In this document: positions 27,283 to 35,238 of the stretch, piece after piece
Layout of the letters: every line of letters starts with the position of its first letter
How positions within the stretch are numbered: position 1 is the first letter of the stretch
DNA from: AP-15 sp963818695
GTDB taxonomy: Bacteria; Pseudomonadota; Alphaproteobacteria; ATCC43930; CGMCC-115725
NCBI GenBank assembly: GCA_963818695.1
Contig: CAWFTG010000003.1
Coordinates: forward strand, 558,001 to 622,000
Direction: 5' to 3'
DNA length: 64,000 nt
Notes under the pieces: generated by a model
Seen by the model: the letters and a program-made list of their open reading frames with translations, nothing else
The model's database searches: none
What the model was told of the DNA's origin: nothing
Program-made: the position numbers and the translations under genes

Positions 27283-28408
27283 ATGACCACCCGCCCGCCG
27301 GCCGAGATCGGCATGTCTCTCGACGAGGTCGACACCCCGGCCCTCATCGTCGATCTCGACGTGTTCGAACGCAATTTGCGCCGCCTGCCCGACCGCATCG
27401 CCGGCACTAGTGTCAGGGCGCGGCCGCATGCCAAGACCCACAAATGCCCGGTCATTGCTTTGCAGCAGGTCGCGCTCGGCGCCGTCGGCGTTTGCGTGCA
27501 GAAGGTCAGCGAGGCCGAGGCGATGGTCGAAGGCGGGGTCCGGGACGTGCTCGTCACCAACGAGATCGTCGGCCGGCAGAAACTGCGCCGCCTCACCGCG
27601 CTCGCGAATATCGCCCGCATTGGCGTGTGCGCCGACGATCCGAGCCAGATCCGCGCGCTCGACGAGGCAGCTAGCGAGGCGGGGGTCACCCTGCCGGTCT
27701 ATGTCGAGGTCAACATGGGCGGCAACCGCTGCGGCGTCGAGCCGGGTGGGCCGGCGCTCGCGCTGGCGCGGCAGATCGCGGACGCGCCGCACCTGACCTT
27801 TGGCGGATTGCAGGCCTATCACGGCTCGGCGCAGCATTTGCGCGGCTGGGAGGAGCGGCAGCACGCGATCGGCGAGGCCACAAAAAAAGCCAGACTGACG
27901 CGCGATCTGCTGGCGCGCAGCAAGATAGACTGCCCGACGATCACCGGCGCCGGCACCGGCACCTTTGAGTTCGAATCGGCGAGCGGCGTCTACACCGAGC
28001 TGCAGTGCGGCTCGTACATCTTCATGGATGCCGATTACGGCCGCAACCTCGACCGCGACGGCGCCCCAACCAAGGCTTTCGAGCCGAGCCTCTTCGTGTG
28101 GGCGACGGTGATGAGCCGCCCGACCGACGACCGCGCCATCGTTGACGCGGGCCTCAAGGCGCTCGCCTTCGAACTCGGGGCCTCCTTTGGTCTGCGACGA
28201 ACCCGCCGCCACTTACGAGCGCGCCTCCGACGAGCACGGCCGCCTCGGCATCTCGGGCGCCACCAACCGCCTCCAGATCGGCGACAAAATCCGCCTAGTG
28301 CCCGGCCATTGCGACCCGACCGTCAACCTCTACGACTGGTATGTCGCCATCCGCGCCAACCGCGTCCAGCAGCTCTGGCCCATCACCGCGCGAGGTGCGG
28401 TGTATTGA
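27283..28408 (+). pseudogene. D-threonine aldolase/D-serine dehydratase-like PLP enzyme (DSD1 family), C-terminal frameshift
   Basis: The N-terminal alanine-racemase-like barrel is intact: VDTPALIVDLDVFERNL, the PLP-lysine motif RPHAKTHKCP, GVCVQKVSEAEAMVEGG, VEVNMGGNRCGVEPG and GAGTGTFEFE. At about 28180 the frame shifts: the expected SGPPLVCDEPAATYERASDE and the metal-site region VPGHCDPTVNLYDWYV are in another frame that ends at 28408. Repairing one base gives a full-length enzyme of about 375 residues. It would cleave D-threo-3-hydroxyamino acids or deaminate D-serine with PLP and a divalent metal. GAGGAGG precedes the ATG. Confidence 0.88.
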
Positions 28409-28460
28409 TCAGAGCGCGTCCATTCCTTTGTCATTCCGACCCACTTGCGGAACGATCGCC

Positions 28461-28684
28461 ATGATGAAACTTGAGCAAATCGTGCACAGGGATCCCGACA
28501 TCTTAGGTGGGACGCCGGTCTTCTGCAGTACACGCGTGCCGATCCGGTCGCTATTCGACTACCTGCAAGGGGGGATACCCTCGACGAGTTTCTACGCCAA
28601 TTCCCCTCGGTGCGGCGGGAGCAGGCCATCGCATTCCTCGAACTCGCGCGGGAAACCCTCGCGGCCGATGCGCCTGCTGCTTAA
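28461..28684 (+). pseudogene. DUF433 antitoxin-like protein, frameshifted in a G run
   Basis: The start MMKLEQIVHRDPDILGGTPV, then RVPIRSLFDYLQGG, is a standard DUF433 domain. Right after it, a run of six G (28569-28574) puts the rest in another frame, where DTLDEFLRQFPSVRREQAIA and FLELARETLAADAPAA continue perfectly to a TAA at 28682-28684. One extra G restores the full 74-75-residue protein. The stop overlaps the start of the DUF5615 gene, the usual arrangement for this pair. Confidence 0.9.
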
Positions 28685-29027
28685 CGAGCACCTACCCATA
28701 GGCCTTGCTGCGGAACTTCATGGTCATGCCGTAGACACCGTTTCCGGCCGCGGCTGGAGCGGGATCAAGAACGGCGAGCTGCTGCGCCGAATGAGCGGTC
28801 AGTATGATGTCCTCGTCACAATGGACTGCAGCATCGAGTTCCAACAGTGCATCTCGACATTGCCGTTTGGCATTGTGCTCGTTCGCGCCCGATCCAACCG
28901 CATGGAGCATCTACGGCCGCTCGTGCCGTCGATCCTCTCCGCTCTAACTCGGTCAAGCCTGGGCAAATTCGTCGGGTCGCTCCTGAACAACCCGCTTAGC
29001 CCATTGCTTGTGCAGCACGGAGACTGA
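28668..29027 (+). CDS. DUF5615 PIN-like protein (putative toxin partner of DUF433)
   Basis: The 119-residue protein starts MRLLLNEHLPIGLAAELHGH and follows the DUF5615 pattern: VDTVSGRGWSGIKNGELLRR, YDVLVTMDCSIEFQQCI and FGIVLVRARSNRMEHL. These are PIN-like folds; the first acidic position of the usual LLLDENLP is Asn here, but Asp in VTMDCS is kept. DUF433-DUF5615 pairs are regarded as type II toxin-antitoxin-like modules. Its start lies inside the end of the DUF433 frame, implying coupled translation. Confidence 0.88.
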   Translation: MRLLLNEHLPIGLAAELHGHAVDTVSGRGWSGIKNGELLRRMSGQYDVLVTMDCSIEFQQCISTLPFGIVLVRARSNRMEHLRPLVPSILSALTRSSLGKFVGSLLNNPLSPLLVQHGD

Positions 29028-29382
29028 AAAGTCGGGGCTTTCCGTCACAGTTTATCTCCCTTGGCCACTATCGGGATCAACCGACCGATGGCTCGCTTGC
29101 CTTAACAGATACGTCCCGCCGGAGGCGCGGTAGTTCTCGGGGAGCGGCGTCATCGTGTCGCTCGCTTGGGCGCAGACCTTGGGCGCGGTCGACGACGCAC
29201 CCGTCGCGTTGACTAGGCCGCAGCTGATCGGGTATTGCGCGGGCAGAAATAGTATCAGCCGCCGCACGCGGAAAAAGTGACACGGCCTTCCGGGCGCCGC
29301 TATGATGACATCAAGACCTGGGCTGTCGACAACGATACGTCGCCCGAGATGGCTTCTCACTGCCTGATCCGCGACGCTCGGA
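29028..29382. other. Intergenic region before the BTAD regulator
   Basis: About 350 bases. A minus-strand frame (29052-29429) is open but overlaps the regulator's start and has no recognisable protein features, so it is not called as a gene. Confidence 0.4.
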
Positions 29383-31578
29383 ATGGGCGAGACGGTGAGA
29401 TCTAATTTTAGCGCGGCGGAGGAGTACATCCCTCCTGCGTTTACGGGCGGGTGGGTACCGCGGGCTTTACCGAGAATTTATATTGTCGGGACCATGCGGG
29501 CGGTCGCGCCCGGCGGCGCCGACTTTTTGCCGCGTGGACGAAAAACACGCGGATTGCTGGCCTGCTTGTGCATCGCGCAAGGCGAGCGCGTCTCGCGAAG
29601 TCGTCTCATCGGCCTGTTGTGGGATCGTTCGCCCGACGCGCAGGCCCGAATGAGCTTGCGGCAATCGCTGTCGGAGCTCAACAGCGTGGTCAACCGGCAC
29701 GTCCCCAGCCTCGTCGAGATCGATCGCGACAGTGTCCGGATCGATCTCCGGAAGTGCTGGGTCGATGCCCTCGCAATCCTCCAGGCGAGCGCTGACCCGA
29801 CTGGCGAAACCAACAATCTCCTCCAGCCCTACAGCGAGCGCCTTCTCGAAGATCTCGACGGGATCACACCAGCCTTCGACCAATGGCTTGCGGCCGAGCG
29901 AACGTTCTTCGAGGATCGTGTGCGGAAAATATTGGAGGCGGAACTCGACCGCCTGCCTGAACAGCACGCGAAACCGGAAATGCGCGCGGCGGCCGCGCGC
30001 CGGCTGGTCAATTTCGAGCCGACGCATGAAGGCGCCGTGCGCATTCTGATGAGGGCTTTTGCGCAAATGGGCGATCGCGCGCAGGCGATCCGCGAATTCG
30101 AGCGTTGCAGGCAGGCGCTGCGGACCGTCCTCGACCTGCCTCCTTCAAAAGAGACCACCGCCGTCTACGAAGCAATCCGAGTTGAATCGCCCCACTTGGC
30201 CGCTCCTATGATTTCCGAGGAACGTCCAGAGGACGAACTTGGCGTGGCCGCGGAGGCCCGGTCGCCAGCCCTATCTCCGGTTAGATGGGAGATCACGAAG
30301 CATAGCGAGCCCACTGCCAGGCCGCTGTACGATCCGGCGCGCGAGCCCCGGCGCGAACCCTCGATTGCAGTGCTGCCTTTTCGCAATCTCACCGGCGATC
30401 CGGCGCATCACCTCATTGCCGAGGGGCTGGTCGAGGACCTTATCGAAGCGTTATCTCGTGTTCCGAACTTTTTCGTGATTTCTCGGCTGTCGACGTTGGC
30501 CTTCAGGAATCAGGATCGCCATCCGCGCGAGATCGGCGATGCGTTGGGGGTTCGTTACGTTCTGTCCGGCAGTATGAGGATCGTCGAGGATCGGCTGCGT
30601 CTGACGATCGAACTGACCGACACGCAGTTGGGCGCCGCGCTCTGGTACTCGAAGCTGGATGAACGATTTCTGGATCTCTTCGAGGTGCAGGATCGCTTGT
30701 CTGAGATGATTGTCCGCAAGGTCGCGCCCTACTTGCACGCGGCTGAAATGAACCGGATTCGCGTCAAGCGGCCGGACAGCCTGGAGGCCTACGACCTCTT
30801 TCTGCGCGCGCTGGATAATATGCACAACTCCTCGCGCGCGGTCTTCGAGACGTCGGAGGCGCTGTTCGATGCCGCGATCGCGAAGGACCCACATTACGCC
30901 GCTGCTCTCGCTTGGCGGGCTTACTGGCATGTGCTGCGCGTCGGACAGGGCTGGTCGCCCGATCCGGCGGATGACGCGAGGCAGGCGGACCGGTTTGCAC
31001 TCGCGGCAATTGATTGCAACAACATGGAACCGATGGCGCTCGCCGTTCACGGGCAGGTCGCGTCCTATCTTTACAAAGATTTCGATCTTGCCTTCCGCCG
31101 TTTCGAGGCGGCACTGCGGATCAACGCCAATGCGGCGCCGGCCTGGATGTGGAGCGCAGCAGCGCATGCCTGGATGGGCAATGGCCCTCGGGCCATCGAA
31201 GAGATCAACCACGCGATGGCGCTGTCGCCTTACGATCCTCTCATGTATGCCTATAACGCCTACGCTGGAATGGCCTATCTCGTCGACGGCCAGTACGAAA
31301 GGGCGATCGAATGCGCTCTGCGCTCTTTACGGGAGAACCGGACTTACACGGCGGCGCATCGGCTGCTCGTAATCGCACTGGTACTGGCGGGTCGAGCGGA
31401 CGAAGCACGGGCTTCGGCGCGGCGGTTGTTGGAGCTCGAGCCACGGTTGACAGTGGCGGGGTTCCGGCGTCGCTACCCCGGCTGCGACGGCCCGCATGCC
31501 GACCTCTTTTGCGATGCTCTCGCGCGAGCCGGGATTCCGCTTTCTGGTGTGAGCGTAACCGAAACCGCGCCCGAATGA
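29383..31578 (+). CDS. BTAD (SARP-like) transcriptional regulator fused to TolB-like and TPR regions
   Basis: The 731-residue protein has an N-terminal winged-helix region (about 30-110: RKTRGLLACLCIAQGERVSR, LIGLLWDRSP), a bacterial transcriptional activation domain of TPR type (about 130-270: RLLEDLDGITPAFDQWLAAE, RAFAQMGDRAQAIREFERC), a linker, a TolB/FlgO-like segment from about 326 (SIAVLPFRNLTGDPAHHLIA, LGVRYVLSGSMRIVEDRLRL) and C-terminal TPR repeats to about 700. Such proteins resemble CadC/adenylate-cyclase-type regulators of alphaproteobacteria. No signal peptide or membrane segment is seen. It is the best local candidate to bind the phased motifs at 32481-32519. Confidence 0.88.
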   Translation: MGETVRSNFSAAEEYIPPAFTGGWVPRALPRIYIVGTMRAVAPGGADFLPRGRKTRGLLACLCIAQGERVSRSRLIGLLWDRSPDAQARMSLRQSLSELNSVVNRHVPSLVEIDRDSVRIDLRKCWVDALAILQASADPTGETNNLLQPYSERLLEDLDGITPAFDQWLAAERTFFEDRVRKILEAELDRLPEQHAKPEMRAAAARRLVNFEPTHEGAVRILMRAFAQMGDRAQAIREFERCRQALRTVLDLPPSKETTAVYEAIRVESPHLAAPMISEERPEDELGVAAEARSPALSPVRWEITKHSEPTARPLYDPAREPRREPSIAVLPFRNLTGDPAHHLIAEGLVEDLIEALSRVPNFFVISRLSTLAFRNQDRHPREIGDALGVRYVLSGSMRIVEDRLRLTIELTDTQLGAALWYSKLDERFLDLFEVQDRLSEMIVRKVAPYLHAAEMNRIRVKRPDSLEAYDLFLRALDNMHNSSRAVFETSEALFDAAIAKDPHYAAALAWRAYWHVLRVGQGWSPDPADDARQADRFALAAIDCNNMEPMALAVHGQVASYLYKDFDLAFRRFEAALRINANAAPAWMWSAAAHAWMGNGPRAIEEINHAMALSPYDPLMYAYNAYAGMAYLVDGQYERAIECALRSLRENRTYTAAHRLLVIALVLAGRADEARASARRLLELEPRLTVAGFRRRYPGCDGPHADLFCDALARAGIPLSGVSVTETAPE

Positions 31579-31644
31579 CCCTGCCGTAAGTCCTTACCGA
31601 GACCGGCGCCGGTCAGCCGGCCTTTCCCGCCGACGCATCCAGAT

Positions 31645-31845
31645 CTACGGCGGGTGCTCTCGGGTAGGAATTTCCGCTCTCGACGCGAAATGATCAGCTC
31701 TGCGATCAAATCGCGCCGCTAGGTTGAGCAGCTCCCGTCTGGCGCCGGGAAAATGGCATTGGCGGGCCAGCTCGCGCAGCTTCTGTGCGATTTCTCGGTA
31801 ATGGGCGCCGTCACGAGGGGAGGCACTATCCGGGGTCGTGTCCAT
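31645..31845 (-). CDS. Small conserved helical protein
   Basis: The 66-residue product begins MDTTPDSASPRDGAHYREIA and continues QKLRELARQCHFPGARREL, LNLAARFDRRADHFASRAE. It shares the 'YRxxAxxLRxLAxQxxxPxxRxELLxLAxRFDRxAD' pattern of short alphaproteobacterial proteins and resembles the small ORF at 5065-5250. Its ATG is 7 bases after the stop of the sciP homologue, so the two are probably one transcript. Function unknown. Confidence 0.6.
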   Translation of the reverse strand: MDTTPDSASPRDGAHYREIAQKLRELARQCHFPGARRELLNLAARFDRRADHFASRAEIPTREHPP

Positions 31846-31852
31846 AACGCCC

Positions 31853-32233
31853 TCAATCGGCCAATTTAGCGACGCGGAGCGCGACCTTTGCACGCCGCGG
31901 CGAGCGATACTGCTGAGTGCGAGTAACGCGTAGCCCGGCAAGACCATGGAGTTCGAACGCACGGTCCCAGGAGAGGAGCTCTTCCTCGGACAACTGGTAG
32001 ACACGGCAAGCCTCCTCGATCGTGAGACCGCCGCTACGCACGGCAGCAATCACCGCAGCTTTGCGGCGGACTACCCATCTTCTAGTGTTCGGGGGTGGCA
32101 GGTTTTGCATGAGCAGTGCCCTGCTCAGTGGCTCATCGGAAGCGGTTTCATTGGGCAGCGCGAGGATCTCGAGGTCCGATCTCGTATCAGCGAGGCCCTC
32201 CGTTACCCGATCGAGTGGCCAAGACAGCTGCAT
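31853..32233 (-). CDS. sciP: SciP/DUF1153 family CtrA-inhibitor-like protein
   Basis: The 126-residue protein contains the DUF1153 signature NLPPPNTRRWVVRRKAAVIA, AVRSGGLTIEEACRVYQLSE, EELLSWDRAFELHGLAGLRV and TRTQQYR. In Caulobacter, SciP binds CtrA and blocks activation of its promoters in G1 cells. Here the N-terminal 40 residues (MQLSWPLDRVTEGLADTRSD) are not typical, and translation may start at the internal MQNLPPP. It may be a paralogue, because the chromosomal sciP is usually shorter and near cell-cycle genes. Confidence 0.85.
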   Translation of the reverse strand: MQLSWPLDRVTEGLADTRSDLEILALPNETASDEPLSRALLMQNLPPPNTRRWVVRRKAAVIAAVRSGGLTIEEACRVYQLSEEELLSWDRAFELHGLAGLRVTRTQQYRSPRRAKVALRVAKLAD

Positions 32234-32601
32234 TCCGCACGCTCCTGTTCTATCGGGCTGGCTTCTTTGAAACCGGGCCAGTTCCCGTTGTGCTCACGAT
32301 CTTTTCACGCTTTCGAACGCGTTGTCACCAGTTTTTTCCACTTCCGAAGCGGTGTCCAAGCTTCCCGGTAATGGAGCGTCAAAACGTTGACTACCGGAAC
32401 TCGAGCTAATTGCCGCCGAGAATGAGAGTTAGATGGAGCACTTCGCCTGACACATGCAAGTCACATGCCGAAAAGCGGAGTTTCACCCACTATTCACGAT
32501 GTGAAAGGAAATTTTTCACGCTCATTTGTTGCGCTCTCTGCGAATGTCGGCCTCGTTGAAGGGGAGCAATCTTGCTCTTACCGCAATGAGGAGACCAACA
32601 C
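32234..32601. other. Divergent intergenic region between sciP and the repeat gene
   Basis: About 370 bases holding the phased TTCAC motifs and the leader hairpin described separately; otherwise no gene is seen. Confidence 0.5.
32481..32519 (+). promoter_or_regulatory. 11-bp-phased TTCAC motifs upstream of the repeat gene
   Basis: TTTCAC at 32481, ATTCAC at 32492 and TTTCAC at 32514 are spaced 11 and 22 bases, so they fall on one face of the helix. GTGAAA at 32501-32506 forms an inverted repeat with the last copy. Direct repeats at 11-bp spacing are how SARP/BTAD activators recognise promoters. A 6-bp hairpin GAGCAATCTTGCTC follows at 32564-32577, before the ribosome-binding site. Confidence 0.5.
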
Positions 32602-33231
32602 ATGAACTCGACCGAACGATTGAACTCCGCTGTGGTGCTGACTAGCTTTCCGCGGCTGCGGCAGCCCCAGCCCGAAATCGACGACAATGGCACCGTGCGC
32701 CGCGGCGACGGTTGCATCACGGCCGGCTTCCCGGCGCTGCGACAGCCCAAGCCGGAGATCGCCGATCGCGGCACGGTGCGACTCGGCGATGCAAACATCA
32801 CAGCCGAGTTCCCGGCGCTGCAACAGCCCAAGCCGGAAATCGCCGATCGCGGCACGGTGCGACTCGGCGATGCAAACATCACAGCCGAGTTCCCGGCGCT
32901 GGGACAGCCCAAGCCGGAAATCGCCGATTGCGGCACGGTGCGACTCGGCGATGCAAACATCACAGCCGAGTTCCCGGCGCTGCGGCAGCCCAAGCCGGAA
33001 ATCGCCGATTGCGGCAGGGTGCGCCTCGGCGATGCAAACATCACAGCCGAGTTCCCGGCGCTGCGGCAGCCCAAGCCGGAAATCGCCGATCGCGGCACGG
33101 TGCGCCTCGGCGATGCAAACATCACGGCCGAGTTCCCGGCGCTGCGGCAGCCCAAGCCGGAGATCGCCGATCGCGGCACGGTGCGCCTCGGCGACGCAAA
33201 CATCACAGCCGAGTTCCCCCCGCACCGTTAG
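32602..33231 (+). CDS. Protein of seven 27-residue tandem repeats, unknown function (possible peptide precursor)
   Basis: The 209-residue product has a 15-residue leader (MNSTERLNSAVVLTS), then seven repeats of consensus FPALRQPKPEIADRGTVRLG + DANITAE, and a short end FPPHR. Repeat 1 is diverged (PRLRQPQPEIDDNGTVRRGD, GCITAG); repeats 2-7 differ only at a few sites: R/Q/G before QPKPE, R/C before G, T/R before VR. AGGAG lies 10 bases before the ATG. There is no signal peptide or membrane segment. A leader plus near-identical repeats resembles multi-core RiPP precursors, but a beta-solenoid structural protein is equally compatible. It is followed 38 bases later by a DUF6065-like gene. Confidence 0.8.
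   Translation: MNSTERLNSAVVLTSFPRLRQPQPEIDDNGTVRRGDGCITAGFPALRQPKPEIADRGTVRLGDANITAEFPALQQPKPEIADRGTVRLGDANITAEFPALGQPKPEIADCGTVRLGDANITAEFPALRQPKPEIADCGRVRLGDANITAEFPALRQPKPEIADRGTVRLGDANITAEFPALRQPKPEIADRGTVRLGDANITAEFPPHR
32647..33213 (+). repeat. Seven tandem 81-bp repeats inside the coding region
   Basis: Units start at 32647, 32728, 32809, 32890, 32971, 33052 and 33133, each exactly 81 bases. Units 2-7 are nearly identical in DNA as well as protein, so the array expanded recently or is homogenised. Because 81 is a multiple of three, other frames on both strands are also open and repetitive; only the 32602 frame has a ribosome site. Confidence 0.95.
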
Positions 33232-33269
33232 AAACTCGACTGTCCACCGCGGAAAACGGAGTGTCAGAG

Positions 33270-34022
33270 ATGGCTAAGCAGGCTGAAACAATCATCTGCC
33301 GTTTTTACCGGCTCATCCCCGACGCCCCGGTTCCGCGGTCGGCTGACCGATCGGCCGATGGCATGCTTCCCATGCGGGGCTATCGCTATTGCGAAGCCGT
33401 CGCCGCTGCTTCGGCGTTCGGGTGGTACATTTACCCGCCGCTGAGCTTCAGCTTGGTGTGGGACGGCGTCGAGATTGCATGGACCTACGCCGGCGCCGAG
33501 GATTGGTACCCGTTGCGCGGGGCCCAGTTTCCCGGATTTCGCCAATTCTTTGAAGAGGCGGCGCCCGAGTCGGTCAGGCATTTGGCCCCGCCTCTTCTTG
33601 CCGTCGCGCGCGAGCCCGGCGTGGTGCAGATCTGGAGCGGCTATCTGGCGCGAACGGCGCCGGGCTGGGCATTGCTGTCCCGCGGCCCCGCCAACATCCC
33701 GCGAACCCAGGGCTACGAGCATTTCGAAGGCATCCTAGAGTCGGAAACCTGGTTCGGTCCGCTCTTTACGAACATTCGGCTGACCCGCACGAATTCGCCC
33801 GTCGAATTCCATATCCGGTACCCGTTATTCCAGGTGCAACCGCTGCTGCGCGAATGCTACAGCGGCGTCGCTTTCGAGGTCGCCAGCCTGGAGGATATGA
33901 GCGCTGCCGATTGGCAAAACTTTGAGGCGACGATCAAGCCCAATACCGATCAGATGCGCATGCTGGGGCACTACGCCGTCGACACAAGGCGACGCAGCAG
34001 AAGAAAGCGGGAGCAGGCCTAA
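33270..34022 (+). CDS. DUF6065-like protein, partner of the repeat gene
   Basis: The 250-residue protein starts MAKQAETIICRFYRLIPDAP and contains YRYCEAVAAASAFGWYIYPP, FSLVWDGVEIAWTY, YLARTAPGWALLSRGPANIP and SPVEFHIRYPLFQVQPLL, ending in RRRSRRKREQA. The layout 'C-FY--IPDAP ... RYC--A--A-GW-I-PP--F---WDG' fits the DUF6065 family, which has no known function. There is no signal peptide. A GGAAAACGGAG sequence precedes the ATG, and the 38-base gap to the repeat gene suggests one operon. It could act on the repeat protein, but no catalytic motif is recognisable. Confidence 0.75.
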   Translation: MAKQAETIICRFYRLIPDAPVPRSADRSADGMLPMRGYRYCEAVAAASAFGWYIYPPLSFSLVWDGVEIAWTYAGAEDWYPLRGAQFPGFRQFFEEAAPESVRHLAPPLLAVAREPGVVQIWSGYLARTAPGWALLSRGPANIPRTQGYEHFEGILESETWFGPLFTNIRLTRTNSPVEFHIRYPLFQVQPLLRECYSGVAFEVASLEDMSAADWQNFEATIKPNTDQMRMLGHYAVDTRRRSRRKREQA

Positions 34023-34024
34023 CT

Positions 34025-34906
34025 TCAGGGAGCCGCTTTGAGAGCGCCGGCCTTGGCTCCGAGCGGCCCAGGGTCCGTGGTGAGCAGGCAACTTGTGAGG
34101 ATGGCGACGACGCCAAGCCAACTGAGCAGGTCGGGAACTTCGCGAAACAAAACGATACCGCCGATAACGGCAATAACCAGACGGAGTAGTGTATAAGGCC
34201 CAAGGCTCGACGCGCTTGCATGACCTATTGCCACAATTCCTGCGTACATCCCTATGGGCCCGAAGATCAACACGCCGGACAGCCAAGGCCAGATGGCAGG
34301 CTGGGGCAGCGGTGTGGTAATCAACACCGGAAGGTTGCAGACGCCGGCAACAGCATTAACATAAAACATCGTTGTCAATTGCGAGTCACCGCCCGGACGC
34401 TGTAGATATTTGTTAAGCACGAATGCGAGGCCGTTAAAGCTGGTGCCGAGCAGAGCGACGAGATACACCATGTTGAGGTCGAGAAAAGCCGGCTTGACGA
34501 TGAATAAGGCACCGACAATGCCGATGGCCGTGGCCATCCATCGCAGAGGTGTGACGCGTTCGTTCAGAATGAGTGTCGAGAACACTGCAATGTAAGCCGC
34601 CTGCGTGTAGGAAATCGCGGTTGCGTCGGCAAACGGCAGCCGGGCGAAGGAGTAGATCGATACCCAAAGGTATAAGACAGACACAAATCCGCGCAGCAGC
34701 TGCAATCGCAGCTGGCTAGTCTTCAGAACCGACCAGCCTGTCTTCCAGGCGAGGAGCCCAACCAGCATTACTCCCCCACCACTGCGCAGCAAGGCCAGTT
34801 GCATAACCGAGCCACGTGACCCGATGTGGTGGATCATCCCAGTCTCGACCGCGAACAGGATCGCCTGAGCGATCATCAATGCGACGGCGAGGCGCTGCTT
34901 TTTCAT
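34025..34906 (-). CDS. DMT-family (EamA) transporter
   Basis: The 293-residue protein has about ten hydrophobic segments in two EamA repeats, for example VALMIAQAILFAVETGMIHH at the start, AIGIVGALFIVKPAFLDL at the end of repeat one and LGVVAILTSCLLTT near the C-terminus. Such drug/metabolite transporters export or import small organic molecules. It is convergent with the DUF6065-like gene, with stops 3 bases apart. Its ATG overlaps the stop of a degraded upstream frame (34903-35238) as ATGA. Confidence 0.9.
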   Translation of the reverse strand: MKKQRLAVALMIAQAILFAVETGMIHHIGSRGSVMQLALLRSGGGVMLVGLLAWKTGWSVLKTSQLRLQLLRGFVSVLYLWVSIYSFARLPFADATAISYTQAAYIAVFSTLILNERVTPLRWMATAIGIVGALFIVKPAFLDLNMVYLVALLGTSFNGLAFVLNKYLQRPGGDSQLTTMFYVNAVAGVCNLPVLITTPLPQPAIWPWLSGVLIFGPIGMYAGIVAIGHASASSLGPYTLLRLVIAVIGGIVLFREVPDLLSWLGVVAILTSCLLTTDPGPLGAKAGALKAAP

Positions 34907-35238
34907 GCGCGCTCCTCGGCATGTGGCTTTCGCGCAACTGGGGCATACCTGCCTCGGAGGCGAGGCGGACTTGCTTTGTAATGGACGCCTTCCACCGCGG
35001 CCAGGCCGTCGAATTTTAAGATCCCCCCGAGGTGCCAGTCGCCTGGACTATGCTCGAGGTTGGCGGGGGCGCGCAGCAGCAAAACCCCTTCCGGCACCTC
35101 CGATCCAGTTTTGCAATATGCCGGGATCCTAAGTCGGGGCGCGACACCAGGGCGGGAACCCTTGGCGTTCTCGCCCGTGACGGTGCCAAGCTGCTCGGTG
35201 AAATCACGACAATGAGCGAAGTGCAGGGGTAATGAGGC
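34903..35238 (-). pseudogene. C-terminal fragment of an unrecognised protein, coupled to the DMT gene
   Basis: An open minus-strand frame of 111 codons without a good start reads HFAHCRDFTEQLGTVTGENA, then RIPAYCKTGSEVPEGVLLLR, LGGILKFDGLAAVEGVHYK and ends in HAEERA at a stop overlapping the transporter ATG. The composition is protein-like, and the ATGA overlap suggests a former operon. The N-terminal part is missing or frameshifted. Family not recognised. Confidence 0.4.

Noticed and set aside
29052..29429. 125-codon minus-strand ORF
   Set aside because: It overlaps the start of the BTAD regulator, has no ribosome site and no protein-like motif.
32490..33206. Repetitive minus-strand frame and other plus frames over the 81-bp array
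   Set aside because: They are open because the unit length is a multiple of three. Only the 32602 frame has a ribosome-binding site, a leader and a stop just after the array.
32647..33213. CRISPR-like array
   Set aside because: The units are contiguous, coding and have no unique spacers; there are no cas genes.
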